This document shows, piece after piece, positions 26,393 to 34,199 of a stretch of 64,000 nt of DNA. The position numbers were made by a program, and so were the translations under genes. Position 1 is the stretch's first letter, and each line of letters opens with the position of its first letter. The notes beneath the pieces were generated by a model. That model searched no databases. It worked only from the letters and a program-made list of their open reading frames with translations, and was not told where the DNA came from. This DNA is from JACVRX01 sp963831385 (lineage in GTDB: Bacteria > Actinomycetota > Actinomycetes > Jiangellales > Jiangellaceae): contig CAWHPW010000014.1 in assembly GCA_963831385.1 (NCBI GenBank), positions 1 through 64,000 of the forward strand, read 5' to 3'.

Positions 26393-26947
26393 CTAACATG
26401 CGGGCAGCGGTGCACCGGATGGGGCCGGCGTGGCGGGCACGCCAGCGGGCGCAAGCGCCTCGAACGCTTCACCGACCACCAGGTCGACGGTTCCGTCAGT
26501 GCGGGTGTCGAGCACGAAGACCGCGCCGGGCACCTGTGCGATCACCACAGTGGCGGCGGACTCGCTGCCGGGTCCAGCGCGGACTTCAGCAATACCGGTG
26601 ACCGGCTTGTCCAAAGGGTCGTTCGCGACGTCGAGGATCGCGAAACCTCGCGTCCGCATCTCGCGAGCCGCGCTCGATGCGAGGCCGTTGCGATCAGTCG
26701 CGTTGTAGACGTTGAGCGAGATGTCGCCTGGTGCCGGTGCATCCGGCGGAACGGCCGGAAGGCAGGTGGTCGCCGTTGTCGGGTCGTCACCTGTGGTGTC
26801 GGACCCGGGGTTGCTGATGGTGTTCCAGGCAAACCATCCGGCGAACGCGACGAAGACTGCGAGCACGAGCATGGTGATGGCAGTCCGGAGATGACGCCGA
26901 TCGGCGGGGTGGCGGGTCTGGGTGCCGAGATCGCGCGACACGGCCAC
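26393..26947 (-). CDS. LytR C-terminal domain membrane-anchored protein
   Basis: 184 residues. One membrane helix (AITMLVLAVFVAFAGWFAW, residues 24-42) anchors an extracellular LytR_C domain, residues 75-165 (ISLNVYNATDRNGLASSAAR, GFAILDVANDP, VVIAQVPGAVFVLD). The domain accompanies cell-wall glycopolymer ligases and stands alone in several actinobacterial envelope proteins. Initiation at GTG 26947 is likely. The 3' tail is proline/alanine rich. The next gene upstream on the same strand is 35 nt away and probably cotranscribed. Confidence 0.82.
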   Translation of the reverse strand: MAVSRDLGTQTRHPADRRHLRTAITMLVLAVFVAFAGWFAWNTISNPGSDTTGDDPTTATTCLPAVPPDAPAPGDISLNVYNATDRNGLASSAAREMRTRGFAILDVANDPLDKPVTGIAEVRAGPGSESAATVVIAQVPGAVFVLDTRTDGTVDLVVGEAFEALAPAGVPATPAPSGAPLPAC

Positions 26948-26982
26948 CGAGCCTTCCGGTCAGGCGCTGAGCGCCACAGTTC

Positions 26983-27321
26983 CTAGTCCGGCGAGCCTAG
27001 TCCTGCCGACTCCGAATCGCCGCCAAGCACCAGCACCCGCGCGTGGATCACCGGCCGCTGCTGCAGGGCGGCGCGCAGCGCACGATGGAGGCCGTCTTCG
27101 AGATACAACTCGCCACGCCATTCGACGACGTGGGCAAATAGGTCGCCGTAGAAAGTCGAGTCCTCGGCGAGCAGCGCGTCGAGGTCCAGAGTCCGTTTCG
27201 TCGTGACGAGCTCGTCCAGGCGCACTTGCCGTGGCGGCAAGTCTGACCACGCCCGGAAGGTGGTGCTGTGGTCGGGGTACGGGCGTCCCTCCCCGACCCG
27301 CTTGAAGATCACCCCTCGCAT
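26983..27321 (-). CDS. Conserved actinobacterial protein, ParB-like fold suggested
   Basis: 112 residues from ATG 27321. Key blocks are IFKRVGEGRPYPDH, PPRQVRLDELVTTKRTLDLD, LLAEDSTFYGDLFAHVVEWR and LYLEDGLHRALRAALQQR. The last one (EDGxHR) resembles the ParB/Srx nuclease-like motif DGxHR. Close relatives are sometimes labelled VapB-type antitoxins, but there is no toxin gene beside it and the evidence for that label is weak. It sits directly upstream of the LytR_C gene, a pairing I recall from other actinomycetes. No ribosome site is seen; the mRNA may be leaderless. Confidence 0.65.
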   Translation of the reverse strand: MRGVIFKRVGEGRPYPDHSTTFRAWSDLPPRQVRLDELVTTKRTLDLDALLAEDSTFYGDLFAHVVEWRGELYLEDGLHRALRAALQQRPVIHARVLVLGGDSESAGLGSPD

Positions 27322-27376
27322 TCTAGATCCCCGTGGATAGGCTCCCTCCGGAAATGACGGCAGCATGGGAGCCCGC

Positions 27377-29086
27377 ATGGCGACAGCGAAGACCGACATC
27401 GAAACGGCTGTTCGCGAGGGCTACGCCTTCGATGGTCCGTGCGTCGAACTCGGCGCTCTGATCGTTGACAACGTGCCTCGGCCCGAGGTCAAGGTACGCG
27501 TGCCGCTAGCGATGCTCAACCGGCATGGACTCGTGGCCGGCGCCACCGGAACTGGCAAGACCAAGACTCTTCAGTTGATGGCGGAACAGCTGTCGGCGGC
27601 GGGTGTGCCGGTGTTTGCGGCTGACATCAAGGGAGACCTCTCCGGCCTGGCGTCGCCGGGGGCTCCCGGTGAGAAGATCACGGCCCGGGCAGAAGGAATC
27701 GGCCAGCAGTGGGAACCGACCGCATATCCGGTCGAGCTGCTTCGCCTCGGCGACACCGGGACCGGCGTGCCGGTACGGGCGACCGTGACCTCGTTCGGGC
27801 CGACCCTGTTGTCGAAGGTGCTCCAGCTCAACGACACCCAGGAGAGCTCCCTTGGTCTGGTCTTCCACTACGCCGACAAGGCCGGCTTGCCGCTGCTCGA
27901 CCTCAAGGACCTGCGGGCCGTCATCCAGCACCTGACCTCCGACGCGGGCAAGGCCGACTTGGCAGAGCTCGGTGCGCTGGCGAAGCCCACCGCAGGCGTC
28001 ATTCTTCGGTCGCTGATCAATTTCGCCGAGTCCGGCGGTGACACGTTCTTCGGGGAGCCCGAGTTCGACGTCTCGCAACTGATGCGCAACACCGCCGACG
28101 GCCGGGGCATGATCACGCTGCTCGAGCTGCCGGGGGTTCAGGACCGGCCGGTCCTCTTTTCGACCTTTCTGATGTGGCTGCTCGCCGAACTTTTCGAGGT
28201 GCTGCCCGAGGCCGGTGACTTGGACAAGCCGAAGTTGGTCTTCTTCTTCGACGAGGCGCATTTGCTCTTCAAGGATGCGTCGCCTGGGTTCCGGGACGCG
28301 CTGATCCAGACCGTCCGGCTGATCCGCTCGAAGGGTGTCGGCGTCTTCTTCGTCACCCAGACACCCAAGGACGTCCACGAAGACGTGCTGGCCCAGCTGG
28401 GCAGCCGGATCCAGCACCAGCTGCGGGCGTTCACCCCTGACGACGCTGCGGCGCTCAAGGCCACCGTCCGGACGTTCCCGACCTCCCCCTACGACCTCGA
28501 GGAACTGCTCACCACCGTCGGCATCGGCGAGGCGGTCATCACCGTCATGTCGGAGAAGGGCGCTCCGACGCCGGTCGCGTACGCGATGTTGCCGGCCCCG
28601 CGGTCGCTGATGGCACCGTCGGCCCAGTCGGTGCTCGACGGGATCGTCGCCGCGTCTCCGCTTGCGCCGCTCTATGCCGAGGCGTTAGACCGAGAGTCCG
28701 CGTACGAGAAGCTGACCGGTGAGATCGCCGCCGGCCCGGGTGCCCCGCTGGGCACGCCGCCGGCTTCGGCCGGCGCACCTGCCGAGACGGCCGCGCCCGC
28801 TCCGCCGGCCGGCATGACCGAAGCCGAGCGGCTCGAGCAGGAGATCCTCGGCACCGGCACACCGACCGTGCCGCCGCCTCCTCCCGAGCCGCCGGCACGG
28901 AAGCCGCGATCACGCAAGCGCCGATGCCGGCGTCGTCGAACAGGTGCTCGGCTCGAAGGCCGTCGAGGGCTTCCTGCGGTCTGCGGGCACGGCTCTCGCT
29001 CGCGAGATCACCCGCGGCGTGTTCGGCACCCGCCGCCGCTGACCTCCCCGCCGGTCTTCCGCCTCTCCGGTATGACTCCGGAATGA
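27377..29086 (+). CDS. HerA-like / DUF853 ATPase with frameshifted C-terminus
   Basis: Walker A GATGTGKTKTLQ near residue 55 and Walker B KLVFFFDEAHLLF near residue 290 place it in the HerA/FtsK superfamily of DNA-translocating ATPases, DUF853 branch. Start ATG 27377 (GGGAG before it). The linker (residues 440-510) is Pro/Ala rich. From 28918 the open frame becomes an Arg-rich, Pro-rich string ending at 29086, whereas the next frame reads DAGVVEQVLGSKAVEGFLRS and ITRGVFGTRRR-stop at 29042, the normal C-terminus. A one-base change near 28918-28922 has therefore altered the last 40 residues, or is a sequencing error. The ATPase core is intact. Confidence 0.8.
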   Translation: MATAKTDIETAVREGYAFDGPCVELGALIVDNVPRPEVKVRVPLAMLNRHGLVAGATGTGKTKTLQLMAEQLSAAGVPVFAADIKGDLSGLASPGAPGEKITARAEGIGQQWEPTAYPVELLRLGDTGTGVPVRATVTSFGPTLLSKVLQLNDTQESSLGLVFHYADKAGLPLLDLKDLRAVIQHLTSDAGKADLAELGALAKPTAGVILRSLINFAESGGDTFFGEPEFDVSQLMRNTADGRGMITLLELPGVQDRPVLFSTFLMWLLAELFEVLPEAGDLDKPKLVFFFDEAHLLFKDASPGFRDALIQTVRLIRSKGVGVFFVTQTPKDVHEDVLAQLGSRIQHQLRAFTPDDAAALKATVRTFPTSPYDLEELLTTVGIGEAVITVMSEKGAPTPVAYAMLPAPRSLMAPSAQSVLDGIVAASPLAPLYAEALDRESAYEKLTGEIAAGPGAPLGTPPASAGAPAETAAPAPPAGMTEAERLEQEILGTGTPTVPPPPPEPPARKPRSRKRRCRRRRTGARLEGRRGLPAVCGHGSRSRDHPRRVRHPPPLTSPPVFRLSGMTPE

Positions 29087-29109
29087 CCACGTTTACCACC
29101 CTGGTGGGT

Positions 29110-29139
29110 GGTTCACCAGGCTCGTGTGCCTGGTGAACC
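29110..29139. terminator. Perfect 12-bp hairpin after the HerA-like gene
   Basis: GGTTCACCAGGC / GCCTGGTGAACC with a 6-nt loop, and a third half-copy CCTGGTGAA at 29149-29157. Position after the stop suggests a terminator; the extra half-copy is unexplained. Confidence 0.45.
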
Positions 29140-29186
29140 GCTGCGACGCCTGGTGAAGTACGTCGTGCAGCGGTATACCCGGAGAC

Positions 29187-29612
29187 GTGGCCCACTGGAT
29201 GCGGGTCAGCAGTGCCCGGCTGATCGGCCGGGACGAGGAGCTGAATTCCGCGCTTGCCGCCGTCCGCGCGTTCATCCGGCCGGCCTTCCAAGCAGCGCGC
29301 GAACTCGACTCCGACATTGCCTGGGAGCACATTCGAGTCAGCATCGAGCGAGGCCTCGATTCCTGCACACGACCACTTGCCCTTGCATTGCCCCAATGCA
29401 CCGCAGAGGAGGTCGAAAGTCTCGGCCGGCATGTGCGCCGCACCTTCTTCTCCGCGCTGATCGACACCTCGGTGACCCCCGACGAGTTGCGCCGCGCCTT
29501 TCTTTCGCTCATCCAAGGCTGGCCGCTGACCGTCGGTCAGCGGAAGCGGCCGGCGGACGCGGTGGGGCCTGACCTGCCGAAACTTGTCGTGTTCCAGGCA
29601 CGGAGCCGTTAG
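29187..29612 (+). CDS. Hypothetical protein
   Basis: 141 residues, probable GTG start at 29187 (GGAGAC just before). Mostly helical and charged: SARLIGRDEELNSALAAVRA, then DIAWEHIRVSIERGLDS and TPDELRRAFLSLIQGWPLTV. The first block resembles the LIGRDxEL start of AAA-type regulators, but no P-loop follows. Third codon positions are GC-rich, which favours a real gene. I do not recognise the family, and it has no close neighbour on its strand. Confidence 0.45.
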   Translation: MAHWMRVSSARLIGRDEELNSALAAVRAFIRPAFQAARELDSDIAWEHIRVSIERGLDSCTRPLALALPQCTAEEVESLGRHVRRTFFSALIDTSVTPDELRRAFLSLIQGWPLTVGQRKRPADAVGPDLPKLVVFQARSR

Positions 29613-29627
29613 GCCGAGAGGCGAAGG

Positions 29628-30089
29628 CTAGCGGTGAAGGCCGCTTTGCGCGCCGACGATGTCGTGCGACTCCTGCAGCCATGCTCTCAGCTCATCGTTC
29701 AGGTCGGTGTCAGCCCGAACGAGGACGTAATGGACCCGCCAGCGCGGGCCATAATCTGCCGTCTTGACAATCCGCGGGCTAACCAGCCATCGATGCAGCG
29801 CAAAATTTGCCAGAAAGCCCTCCCTACGCGGCTCGAGTCCAGCGAACCGAACCCGGGCAACGCAGACGAGTCGCGTCTTCTGCGGAATCACCTGGACGTC
29901 GCCGAGCGTGTGCAGAATGGCGACGTACTTCCGAGCCAGGCCCAACACGGTTGGCTCAGATTTGGCAAACAAGCCGTCGAGGGTAAACGTCCCGCAGGAG
30001 TGCCATAAATTCCGGCTCACCAACCTGGCTCCGCAGCGCGGGCAGATCCAGAGGCCGGGCAGTCCGCTGTCGTCTTCGGGATGCACCAT
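29628..30089 (-). CDS. DUF5655 domain protein with zinc ribbon
   Basis: 153 residues. ATG 30089 is supported by GGGAGG 8 nt upstream; the GTG at 30098 overlaps that site. A zinc ribbon CPRCGARLVSRNLWHSCG (residues 15-32) is followed by LFAKSEPTVLGLARKYVAIL, IPQKTRLVCVARVRFAGLE, then HRWLVSPRIVKTADYGPRWR, the DUF5655 core, a small DNA/RNA-associated-looking domain of unknown role. It ends facing the preceding small hypothetical gene. Confidence 0.75.
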   Translation of the reverse strand: MVHPEDDSGLPGLWICPRCGARLVSRNLWHSCGTFTLDGLFAKSEPTVLGLARKYVAILHTLGDVQVIPQKTRLVCVARVRFAGLEPRREGFLANFALHRWLVSPRIVKTADYGPRWRVHYVLVRADTDLNDELRAWLQESHDIVGAQSGLHR

Positions 30090-30162
30090 CGGCCGCACCT
30101 CCCGGCGATCTGTCCTGGGCTGCGCCCGACAAGGCCGAGCATCCGGTCGACCGCCTCGTCAG

Positions 30163-30247
30163 CGGAGGATGCGGGATTCGAACCCGCGAGGGGTTGCCCC
30201 CAACACGCTTTCCAAGCGTGCGCCCTAGGCCACTAGGCGAATCCTCC
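30163..30247 (-). tRNA. tRNA-Ser(GGA)
   Basis: On the minus strand: acceptor GGAGGAT / ATCCTCC, D arm with CCTAGTGGCCTAGG, anticodon stem-loop CGCTTGGAAAGCG giving anticodon GGA, a long variable arm (GGGGGCAACCCC) as in serine tRNAs, and T arm GCGGGTTCGAATCCCGC. The CCA end is not encoded. All stems pair, so the gene is intact. Confidence 0.95.
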
Positions 30248-30364
30248 GTCGCCGAGGGTAACCGAGCACGGCCCAACAGCCGATGTCCGGTGAGTGGCGG
30301 CGATCAAGCGCCTGACCGTCCCGGTGACCGGGCAGGCATGCGCCGCTCGGCGCCGCGCGCGCCG

Positions 30365-30370
30365 TACACT
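30365..30370 (+). promoter_or_regulatory. -10 box of the SRP RNA gene
   Basis: TACACT ends 8 nt before the first paired base of the SRP RNA at 30379, the right spacing for a sigma70-type promoter. No good -35 is seen. Confidence 0.5.
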
Positions 30371-30378
30371 GGGCAGCC

Positions 30379-30465
30379 GACCCCTCGTGCGGCGGCATCC
30401 CGCTCAATCCCCCAGGGCCGGAAGGCAGCAAGGGCAGGTGGGCTCTACCGGGTGCGCGGGGGGTC
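30379..30465 (+). ncRNA. ffs: Signal recognition particle RNA, small bacterial type (4.5S)
   Basis: The conserved SRP domain IV core AGGGCCGGAAGGCAGCAAGG lies at 30414-30433, with GGAA tetraloop and the asymmetric AGCA loop bound by Ffh. The 5' end GACCCCTCGTGC pairs fully (with G-U pairs) with GCGCGGGGGGTC at 30454-30465, closing the hairpin. A short T-rich run follows. It guides membrane-protein ribosomes together with Ffh. Location just upstream of dnaX is the common actinobacterial arrangement. Confidence 0.95.
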
Positions 30466-30545
30466 CTTTCGCTGGCGGACGAGGAGTCCGAGCGAGTCCG
30501 AGTGCGACCATCTCTCGGTCGGAGCCCGAAGCTAGGGTTCGAAGA

Positions 30546-32483
30546 GTGTCCTCCCTTGCGTTGTACCGCACCTACCGGCCCGGCCGGTTCGCCGACGTGG
30601 TGGGGCAGGACCATGTCACCGGGCCGTTGACCCGGGCTCTCGCCAATGACCGCGTGCATCATGCGTACTTGTTCTCTGGTCCCCGAGGCTGTGGCAAGAC
30701 GTCCAGCGCGCGCATTCTCGCCCGGTCCCTCAACTGCGAGCAGGGGCCTACTCCGGAGCCGTGCGAAGTGTGCGACTCCTGCCGCGACCTGGCCCCCAAC
30801 GGCCCGGGCAGCATCGACGTCGTCGAACTCGACGCAGCCACGCACGGCCTGGTGGACGATGCGCGGGACCTACGGGAGAAGGCCCACTTCACGCCGATCT
30901 CGTCTCGATTCAAGATCTACATCATCGACGAAGCGCACCAGCTCGGCCCGGGTGCGGCCAACGCGCTGCTGAAGCTGATCGAGGAACCGCCGCCACATCT
31001 GAGGTTCATCTTCGCGACGACGGCACCGGACAAGATCCTCAGCACCATCCGCTCCCGTACCCACCACTACCCTTTCCGGTTGATTCCCGGCCGGATCTTG
31101 CAGCAGAACCTGGCCAACATCTGCCGGCAGGAAAAGGTGGCGATCGAACCGGCCGCCCTGGCCCTGGTCGCGCGCGCAGGTGCGGGCTCGGCCCGCGATG
31201 CCCAGTCGGTTCTGGGCCAGCTCATCGCGGGCGCCGGCGAGGAGGGAGTCACCTACGACCTGGCGATCGCACTGCTCGGGTTCACCGACGCCACCCTGCT
31301 CGATGAAGTGGTCGACGCCATTGCCGCCGACGATGGCGCGGGTGTATTTGCCGCGATCGACAAGGTCATGGACTCCGGGCATGATCCTCGCCGTTTCCTC
31401 ACCGACCTGTTGGAGCGCTTCCGCGACCTGGTGATCGTGCGGACGGTGCCGAACGCGGCATCGAGCGGTCTCATCGAGGCGCCGGACGACCAGGCAGCTC
31501 GGATGGCCGCGCAAGCCGGTCGGTTCGGACCAGCCGACCTGGTTCGATTGGCCGACGTCGTCGACGAGGGCATCACCGCGATGAAAGGCGCGACTCCGAC
31601 GCGCCTGCAGCTCGAGCTGGTGTGTGCCCGCCTGCTGCTGCCTGGTGCTGGTGGCTCGGCCGTCGCGATCCAGGCCAGGCTAGATCGCCTCGAGCGGCGA
31701 CTCGGTCTCGATGACGCCGTCGCGCCAGGAACCGGCGGCGGAGCCGAGCCGCCGGTTGACGTGGGCGCGCGTTCTGCGTCAGGCATGACCGACTCTGCGG
31801 CAGTTGACGACCAGCTGACGTCCGAAACCGATGCCGCGCCCGCGGCTGGCCTGGAAGTGCAATCGGCGCCGACGGAAAACGCCCATCCACAACCCCAGGA
31901 CCCCGAGCGGAACCTCGCGGCCAGCGGCGTCCTGGCCAGCGGCACGGCTGACCTGCGGCGGCTCTGGCCTGAGGTCCTGGTGCGCCTGCGTGATATCAAA
32001 CGCACCCCGTGGAGCCTCATCTCCCAGCAGGCGGCGGTCGTCGATGTTACCGAGGGGGTGCTGACGCTGGGGTTCCGCCAGGCGTCACTGCGCGACACCT
32101 TCGTCCGCCGCGATGACTTCCAGGCCAATCTCCGCGAAGCTATCGCCGACGTGCTCGGCGTCGATCTGCGGATCGAGGCGATCGTCGATCCAGCGGTTCA
32201 GTCGAACTCCGAGGCCACCGCCGGCGCCACCGCGGGGGCCGAGCCGCCAGAGCTTCCGGTCCCCGTGGTCACGCCATCGAGACCATCGGAAGAAACGCCG
32301 GCCACGGCGGCTCGTGCGGCCATTCGCCAGCCGACCCCGACAGGCGAGTCATCACCCGGGCGGTCAAGCGACGACGAGGTCAGCCCCGACGACCGTAACC
32401 ACGACTCCGACAGCATGTCCGAACGCCAACTCCTGGAACGAACTCTCGGCGCACGCGTGATCGAGGAGATCGAGCACGGCTGA
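30546..32483 (+). CDS. dnaX: DNA polymerase III subunit gamma/tau
   Basis: 645 residues, the clamp-loader ATPase of the replicative polymerase. The start GTG 30546 gives VSSLALYRTYRPGRFADVVG, the exact family N-terminus. Walker A SGPRGCGKTSSARIL (about residue 43), the zinc knuckle ending CEVCDSC, the DEAH box IIDEAHQLG and sensor region follow; residues 370-460 are the oligomerisation domain III. An acidic Pro/Ala linker leads to a tau-like C-terminal domain (LWPEVLVRLRDIKRTPWSLI). TAGGGT at 30533-30538 lies 7 nt before the GTG and no ribosome site is seen, so the mRNA is probably leaderless. Followed by ybaB and recR, the usual replication/repair operon. Confidence 0.95.
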   Translation: MSSLALYRTYRPGRFADVVGQDHVTGPLTRALANDRVHHAYLFSGPRGCGKTSSARILARSLNCEQGPTPEPCEVCDSCRDLAPNGPGSIDVVELDAATHGLVDDARDLREKAHFTPISSRFKIYIIDEAHQLGPGAANALLKLIEEPPPHLRFIFATTAPDKILSTIRSRTHHYPFRLIPGRILQQNLANICRQEKVAIEPAALALVARAGAGSARDAQSVLGQLIAGAGEEGVTYDLAIALLGFTDATLLDEVVDAIAADDGAGVFAAIDKVMDSGHDPRRFLTDLLERFRDLVIVRTVPNAASSGLIEAPDDQAARMAAQAGRFGPADLVRLADVVDEGITAMKGATPTRLQLELVCARLLLPGAGGSAVAIQARLDRLERRLGLDDAVAPGTGGGAEPPVDVGARSASGMTDSAAVDDQLTSETDAAPAAGLEVQSAPTENAHPQPQDPERNLAASGVLASGTADLRRLWPEVLVRLRDIKRTPWSLISQQAAVVDVTEGVLTLGFRQASLRDTFVRRDDFQANLREAIADVLGVDLRIEAIVDPAVQSNSEATAGATAGAEPPELPVPVVTPSRPSEETPATAARAAIRQPTPTGESSPGRSSDDEVSPDDRNHDSDSMSERQLLERTLGARVIEEIEHG

Positions 32484-32563
32484 TAGACCGTTGGGCACCG
32501 CGTTAGGCTCACGTTCAGGAGCAAATCGGCCAGCGCCAAACCGACCAGCAACGGAGGCAGCGA

Positions 32564-32932
32564 GTGTTCCCGCCCGGCTCGGAAGGCATCGATTTCCAGC
32601 AGCTGCTCCAGCAGGCTCAGCAGATGCAGGAACAACTGATGTCGGCGCAACAGAACCTGGCCGAGGCCGAGGTCACCGGCACGGCTGGCGGCGGTTTGAT
32701 CACGGCCACGGTCACCGGAGCAGGGGAGCTGGTCGCACTCGAGATCGATCCGGCGGTGGTCGATCCCGCTGACGTCGAGACACTGGCCGACCTCGTGGTG
32801 GCGGCAGTGCGCGACGCCACCGCTCAGGTGCAGAAGATGGCGGCCGAGCAGATGGGTCCGCTGGGCAAGGAAATCGGCGGCATGCTCGGCGGCCCAGCCG
32901 GTCAGGACCCGCCAGCAGTCGCCGGCACCTGA
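32564..32932 (+). CDS. YbaB/EbfC nucleoid-associated protein
   Basis: 122 residues. Start GTG 32564 with GGAGG about 8 nt upstream. The family hallmark DFQQLLQQAQQMQEQLMSAQ (N-terminal helix) and AEVTGTAGGGLITATVTGAG (strand and turn) are followed by the dimer helix ADLVVAAVRDATAQVQKMAA. EbfC-type dimers bind DNA like tweezers. A TAGGCT box at 32505-32510 may be its own promoter. Position between dnaX and recR is conserved in most bacteria. Confidence 0.9.
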   Translation: MFPPGSEGIDFQQLLQQAQQMQEQLMSAQQNLAEAEVTGTAGGGLITATVTGAGELVALEIDPAVVDPADVETLADLVVAAVRDATAQVQKMAAEQMGPLGKEIGGMLGGPAGQDPPAVAGT

Positions 32933-32953
32933 ACGTCGGAGTAGGGGCCGGTC

Positions 32954-33553
32954 ATGTACGAGGGCGTCGTCCAGGATCTCATCGACGAGCTTGGCCGGCT
33001 GCCGGGTGTCGGCCCCAAGGGCGCCCAGCGGATCGCTTTCCACTTGCTCGCTTCCGATGCCGTGGATGTGCGCCGGCTAGCCGCGGCGCTGGTCGAGGTG
33101 AAGGACAAGGTGCGGTTCTGTGCCGTCTGCGGCAACGTCGCCGAAGAGGAACAGTGCCGGATATGCCGTGACCCACGGCGGGACCCTGCCCTGATCTGTG
33201 TGGTGGAGGAGCCGAAGGACGTCGTCGCGATCGAGCGCACGCGGGAGTTTCGCGGTCGCTATCACGTTCTCGGTGGAGCGATCAGCCCGATCGAGGGCAT
33301 CGGCCCGGACGATCTTCGGGTGCGCGAGTTGATGCGACGGCTTGCCGACGACACGGTCGCGGAGGTCATCCTCGCGACCGATCCGAACCTCGAGGGCGAG
33401 GCGACTGCGACGTACCTGGCCAGATTGATCAAGCCGATGGGGTTGCGCGTCACGCGGCTGGCCAGTGGACTTCCGGTAGGAGGCGACCTCGAGTATGCCG
33501 ACGAGGTCACCTTGGGCCGTGCGTTCGAGGGGCGGAGGTTGCTCGATGTCTGA
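32954..33553 (+). CDS. recR: Recombination protein RecR
   Basis: 199 residues. N-terminal helix-hairpin-helix LIDELGRLPGVGPKGAQRIA, the zinc finger CAVCGNVAEEEQCRICRD (four cysteines), and a Toprim domain (LICVVEEPKDVVAIERTREF, VILATDPNLEGEATATYLAR), then the C-terminal LASGLPVGGDLEYADEVTLG. It acts with RecF/RecO to load RecA at gaps. The stop lies inside the next gene (8-bp overlap), so translation is coupled. Confidence 0.96.
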   Translation: MYEGVVQDLIDELGRLPGVGPKGAQRIAFHLLASDAVDVRRLAAALVEVKDKVRFCAVCGNVAEEEQCRICRDPRRDPALICVVEEPKDVVAIERTREFRGRYHVLGGAISPIEGIGPDDLRVRELMRRLADDTVAEVILATDPNLEGEATATYLARLIKPMGLRVTRLASGLPVGGDLEYADEVTLGRAFEGRRLLDV

Positions 33554-34142
33554 GCCGGATGCCGCTGACGAGTATGCGGACTTCGCCGCTGAGATCGCCG
33601 ACCAGATCGAAAGCTTCCTGGTCGCCTTGCGGGAAATCGCTCGAGGCGAGGACACCGGCAGCACGCTTTCCCTACTGCTGTTGGAGATCAGCCAGCTGGC
33701 GCTTGCAGGGGGAAGGCTCGGGGCCATCAGCGATGTCGTCCCGGACGAACGCTTCGAGCCCGACGCGGGACCCGATCCCGATGTCGAGGAGTTGCGGGAA
33801 CGATTGGCTCGCCTGCTCGCTCCCGTCGACGACTACGTCGAGATCGTCGATCCGATGGACCCCGATCGCGGCGCCGACGGCTTCTTGATCTCCGACGATC
33901 TGGCGAGCATCGCCTCCGACCTGCTGCACGGCCTGGCGCATTACCACGATGGGCGCACACTCGAGGCGCTGTGGTGGTGGCAGTTCTCCTACCTGTCGTC
34001 GTGGGGAGCAACCTGCGGCGGGATCCTTCGGGCGCTGCACTCGCTGATCGCCCATACCCGGCTCGACCATCACACTGACCCGGTGAGCGAAGCCGAAGAC
34101 GAGCTGCTGGCCGACGTAGTTGCGGAAGCCTCCGAGCGCTGA
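33546..34142 (+). CDS. DUF5063 domain protein
   Basis: 198 residues starting at ATG 33546 inside the end of recR. All-helical and acidic: FAAEIADQIESFLVALREIA, LLLEISQLALAGGRLGAISD, then DGRTLEALWWWQFSYLSSWG and a C-terminal helical segment. This is the DUF5063 family, found next to recR in many actinomycetes. No catalytic motif is visible and its function is unknown; linkage suggests a link to repair or replication. Confidence 0.82.
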   Translation: MSEPDAADEYADFAAEIADQIESFLVALREIARGEDTGSTLSLLLLEISQLALAGGRLGAISDVVPDERFEPDAGPDPDVEELRERLARLLAPVDDYVEIVDPMDPDRGADGFLISDDLASIASDLLHGLAHYHDGRTLEALWWWQFSYLSSWGATCGGILRALHSLIAHTRLDHHTDPVSEAEDELLADVVAEASER

Positions 34143-34199
34143 CCGGCGATCCGACAGGAGGGCGTGGGGGTAGTGGGTCGCGGAGGCTAAGAACGAACC

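Noticed and set aside
26983..27321. VapB-type antitoxin
   Set aside because: No PIN-domain toxin gene nearby, and the EDGLHR motif fits a ParB-like fold better.
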